53,627 bases of DNA from Thermoanaerobaculales bacterium (GTDB taxonomy: Bacteria > Acidobacteriota > Thermoanaerobaculia > Thermoanaerobaculales > Sulfomarinibacteraceae): positions 1 to 53,627 of the forward strand of contig JARFRM010000282.1 in the NCBI GenBank assembly GCA_029287235.1. Reading direction: 5' to 3'. A model generated the notes under the pieces. The model saw only the letters and a program-made list of their open reading frames with translations. It had not been told where the DNA came from and made no database searches. The position numbers were made by a program, and so were the translations under genes. Below, piece by piece: positions 50,720 through 53,627 of the stretch. The first letter of the stretch is position 1. Every line of letters begins with the position of its first letter.

Positions 50720-50795
50720 GGGCCGTTAGCTCAATTGGCAGAGCAAGTGACTCTTAATCACTAGGTTGGAGGTTCGATTCCTCCACGGCTCACCA
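50720..50795 (+). tRNA. tRNA-Lys (CTT)
   Basis: 76 bases with encoded CCA. Acceptor GGGCCGT pairs with ACGGCTC (one wobble), anticodon arm AGTGA-CTCTTAA-TCACT with anticodon CTT, T loop TTCGATT. Reads AAG. Confidence 0.97.
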
Positions 50796-50810
50796 TTTCC
50801 TTTCATCCGC

Positions 50811-50897
50811 GCGAAAGTGGCGGAACCGGTAGACGCGCGAGATTTAGGATCTCGTGGGGGACACCCCGTGGGGGTTCGATTCCCCCCTTTCGCACCA
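50811..50897 (+). tRNA. tRNA-Leu (TAG)
   Basis: 87 bases, class II with a long variable arm, CCA encoded. Acceptor GCGAAAG pairs with CTTTCGC, anticodon arm CGAGA-TTTAGGA-TCTCG with anticodon TAG, variable arm near GGGGGACACCCC, T loop TTCGATT. Reads CTA and probably other CTN codons. Confidence 0.97.
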
Positions 50898-50911
50898 GCC
50901 GGAGAGAATTC

Positions 50912-52195
50912 ATGACATACAAATTGACCGAGCAAGCCAACCACAAACTCGAGGTTGCAGGCAGCCTCCAAACCGAGATCGTTGACCGAGAGCGGCAGTC
51001 CATCGTCCGCTCCATCAGGGGTCGAGCCAAGCTTCCCGGTTTTCGCGACGGGAGGGCGCCGGAGTCATTGATCCGGGCCCGATTTGCCGATGACATCGAA
51101 GCCGAGCTCAAGGAACAACTCAGCCAGCTTGTGTGGAAAGAGGTGATGGAGGCGGAGAAAGAACTTCAGCCCCTCACCATGCCCCAGGTGAGCGATCTCA
51201 AGTTTGTTGACGACGGCTCTTTCGAGCTTGTCGCCGAGTTCGAGGTGCGGCCGAAATACGAGCTTCCCGATCTCGCCAAGGCGAAGCTGCCGGAGGTGTC
51301 CCTCGAGGTGGCCGACGCCGAGGTGAAAACCGAGCTCGAGCAGCTCCAGGAGCAACAGGCTCAGTGGGAGCCCGCTGAGGATGAGGAAGCCTCCGATGGA
51401 ATGCTCATCGAGGCGGATCTTGTCGGTCTGATGGAAGACTCCGATCAGGATCCCTACGAAGAGAACGATGCACGTTTTGTCCTAGGCGCCGACAACCTGC
51501 CGCCGGAGGTCAGCGAGGCGCTTCAGGGGGCCAGGACCGGTGACGAACGGGTTGCCTCCAAGGTCTTTCCCGAAGACGACGAGAGCAAAGAGCGCGCCGG
51601 CAAGACCGTCAACTACACCATCAAGGTCAAAGCTCTCAAGACCAAGGTCTTGCCCGAGATCGACGACGAACTCGCCAAGACCCTCGGCCTCGAGGACCTC
51701 GCCGAGCTCGAGGAGCGGGTTCGCGAGGCGATCGAGCGGCGCAAGCACAGCGAGCGGCGGGATGAGTGGCGCCGGTCCTTGCTCGACCAGTTGTCCGCGG
51801 AGATCGACCTCAACGCTCTTCCGTCATCCCTCGTCCAGAATGCAGTCAATGAACGTGTCAACCGTTTCGCCTACGAAATGGCGATGCGGGGCGCGGGTCC
51901 CCAAGACGGCAATTTCGACTGGCAGGAACTCTCGGCCAAGGCCGAGCCGGCCGCCCGTCGCCACGTCGCCGACAATCTCGTTCTCGAGCAGTTGGCCATG
52001 AAATGGGAGACGCCGGTTCCCGAAACCGAGGTCGATGCCTACATCGCGGCCGAGGCGTCTCAGCTCGGGATTCCACCGGCCGAACACAAGGCCAACCTCG
52101 TCGCGGAAGAAAAACTCGAGTCGATCCGTCATGCCGCGCGATTGACCTCGGTGGTTGATGAAATGATCCGCCAAGCTGGCGGGGAGGTGGATTGA
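50912..52195 (+). CDS. tig: Trigger factor
   Basis: Ribosome-associated chaperone, 427 residues. The ribosome-binding signature appears as [18 protein letters not shown] (family G-F-R-x-G-x-x-P). The central PPIase-like domain is Glu/Asp-rich, and the C-terminal chaperone arms are helical ([20 protein letters not shown]). GGAGAG lies before the ATG. It ends one base into clpP, in the usual tig-clpP-clpX order. Confidence 0.96.
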   Translation: MTYKLTEQANHKLEVAGSLQTEIVDRERQSIVRSIRGRAKLPGFRDGRAPESLIRARFADDIEAELKEQLSQLVWKEVMEAEKELQPLTMPQVSDLKFVDDGSFELVAEFEVRPKYELPDLAKAKLPEVSLEVADAEVKTELEQLQEQQAQWEPAEDEEASDGMLIEADLVGLMEDSDQDPYEENDARFVLGADNLPPEVSEALQGARTGDERVASKVFPEDDESKERAGKTVNYTIKVKALKTKVLPEIDDELAKTLGLEDLAELEERVREAIERRKHSERRDEWRRSLLDQLSAEIDLNALPSSLVQNAVNERVNRFAYEMAMRGAGPQDGNFDWQELSAKAEPAARRHVADNLVLEQLAMKWETPVPETEVDAYIAAEASQLGIPPAEHKANLVAEEKLESIRHAARLTSVVDEMIRQAGGEVD

Positions 52196-52779
52196 TGTTG
52201 GTCCCAGTCGTTGTCGAGCAGACGAGCCGTGGTGAACGTGCATATGACATTTACTCGCGCCTCCTCAAGGACAATGTCATCTTCCTGGGATCGGCCATCG
52301 ACGATCAGGTCGCGTCGGTGGTCATCGCGCAGATGCTCTTCCTCGAGGCGGAGAACCCCGAGAAGGATATCTACCTCTACATCAACACGCCCGGTGGATC
52401 CATCACCGCCGGGTTGGCCATCTACGACACCATGCAATACGTCAAACCCGATGTGGCGACCATCGCCCTCGGTCAGGCCGCCTCCATGGGCGCCATCCTG
52501 CTCGCCGGTGGTGCAACGGAAAAAAGATACGCCCTGCCCCACAGCCGGGTCCTGCTCCATCAGCCCCTGATGTCGGGCCTCCAGGGCCAGGCGACGGACA
52601 TCGACATCCACGCCAAGGACATCATGCGGCTTCGCGAACGGCTCAACGAGATCCTCGCCGGCCATACGGGTCAGCCCATGGACAAGATCAATATCGATAC
52701 CGAACGTGATTTTATTCTTGAGGCGGATGCGGCCAAGGACTACGGTCTCATCGACAAGATCATTGTTTCCAGAGAGTAG
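52195..52779 (+). CDS. clpP: ATP-dependent Clp protease proteolytic subunit
   Basis: Serine protease of 194 residues. Catalytic Ser in [14 protein letters not shown] (about residue 98), His in SRVLLHQPL (about 123) and the downstream Asp in [15 protein letters not shown] region are visible; [17 protein letters not shown] is the oxyanion-forming segment. ATG 52195 overlaps the tig stop (TGATG) with GGGGAGG upstream. Confidence 0.98.
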   Translation: MLVPVVVEQTSRGERAYDIYSRLLKDNVIFLGSAIDDQVASVVIAQMLFLEAENPEKDIYLYINTPGGSITAGLAIYDTMQYVKPDVATIALGQAASMGAILLAGGATEKRYALPHSRVLLHQPLMSGLQGQATDIDIHAKDIMRLRERLNEILAGHTGQPMDKINIDTERDFILEADAAKDYGLIDKIIVSRE

Positions 52780-52814
52780 ACCGGAAATGGGATACAATGT
52801 AGCGAGGAGGATGG

Positions 52815-53627
<813 letters not shown>

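Overview
The window is GC-rich, gene-dense bacterial chromosome around a replication origin. It carries dnaA-dnaN-recF-gyrB-gyrA on the minus strand. Diverging from dnaA on the plus strand are rpmH-rnpA-yidC-khpB-mnmE-mnmG-rsmG-parA-parB, then a bactofilin and an F1 ATP synthase operon. The gene content (full-length GyrB with the long insert, NtrY-like kinase with a DUF4390 protein, bactofilin, TrmFO, PdxST, many GTG starts, high GC) fits an Acidobacteriota-type genome, possibly Thermoanaerobaculia. That assignment is inference from content and was not tested by a tree.

Layout. 1-107: tail of an SDR oxidoreductase. 108-545: non-coding, with a hexanucleotide repeat and two inverted repeats. 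546-5532 (minus): uvrA, smpB and a GAF/HD-GYP gene. 5640-13149 (plus): DUF4390 protein, NtrY-like kinase, large TPR membrane protein, RDD-like membrane protein, GT2 glycosyltransferase and XerC/D recombinase. 13354-16110 (minus): a small ORF, trmFO, dprA. 16160-16942 (plus): a metallo-beta-lactamase-fold phosphodiesterase-like protein. 16961-28603 (minus): enoyl-CoA hydratase, pdxT, pdxS, CPBP protease, gyrA, gyrB, recF, dnaN and dnaA, with a DnaA-box-rich gap between dnaN and dnaA. 28712-43400 (plus): ribosomal protein/RNase P/membrane insertase/tRNA modification/segregation operon, then atpFF'HAGDC, closed by a clear terminator. 43548-44942 (minus): sodium:neurotransmitter symporter family protein. 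45060-47120: tRNA-Pro, lexA, cutA, a serine-kinase-type anti-sigma factor and a STAS antagonist. 47176-48743 (minus): ECF sigma factor and membrane anti-sigma. 48978-49403 (minus): low-molecular-weight phosphatase. 49665-50381: uncharacterised protein. 50720-53627: tRNA-Lys, tRNA-Leu, tig, clpP and partial clpX.

How the parts work together: genes on both sides of the origin read away from it, which matches replication direction. Two ParB-binding (parS-like) sites lie in mnmG and across the parA start codon. Many neighbours overlap by the tetranucleotide GTGA or ATGA, which suggests translational coupling. Several genes (dnaA, dprA, the phosphodiesterase-like gene, cutA, the phosphatase) have a sigma70-like -10 hexamer exactly 6 nt before the start codon, which predicts leaderless mRNAs.

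I found no CRISPR array, prophage, insertion sequence or rRNA. Nothing here is clearly a new defence or biosynthetic system. The most unusual items are the leaderless-promoter pattern, the parS that contains the parA start codon, the DnaA base-contact change next to variant boxes, the HD-GYP/smpB coupling, a glycosyltransferase with no ordinary start codon, and an unnamed palindromic element at 50466-50546.
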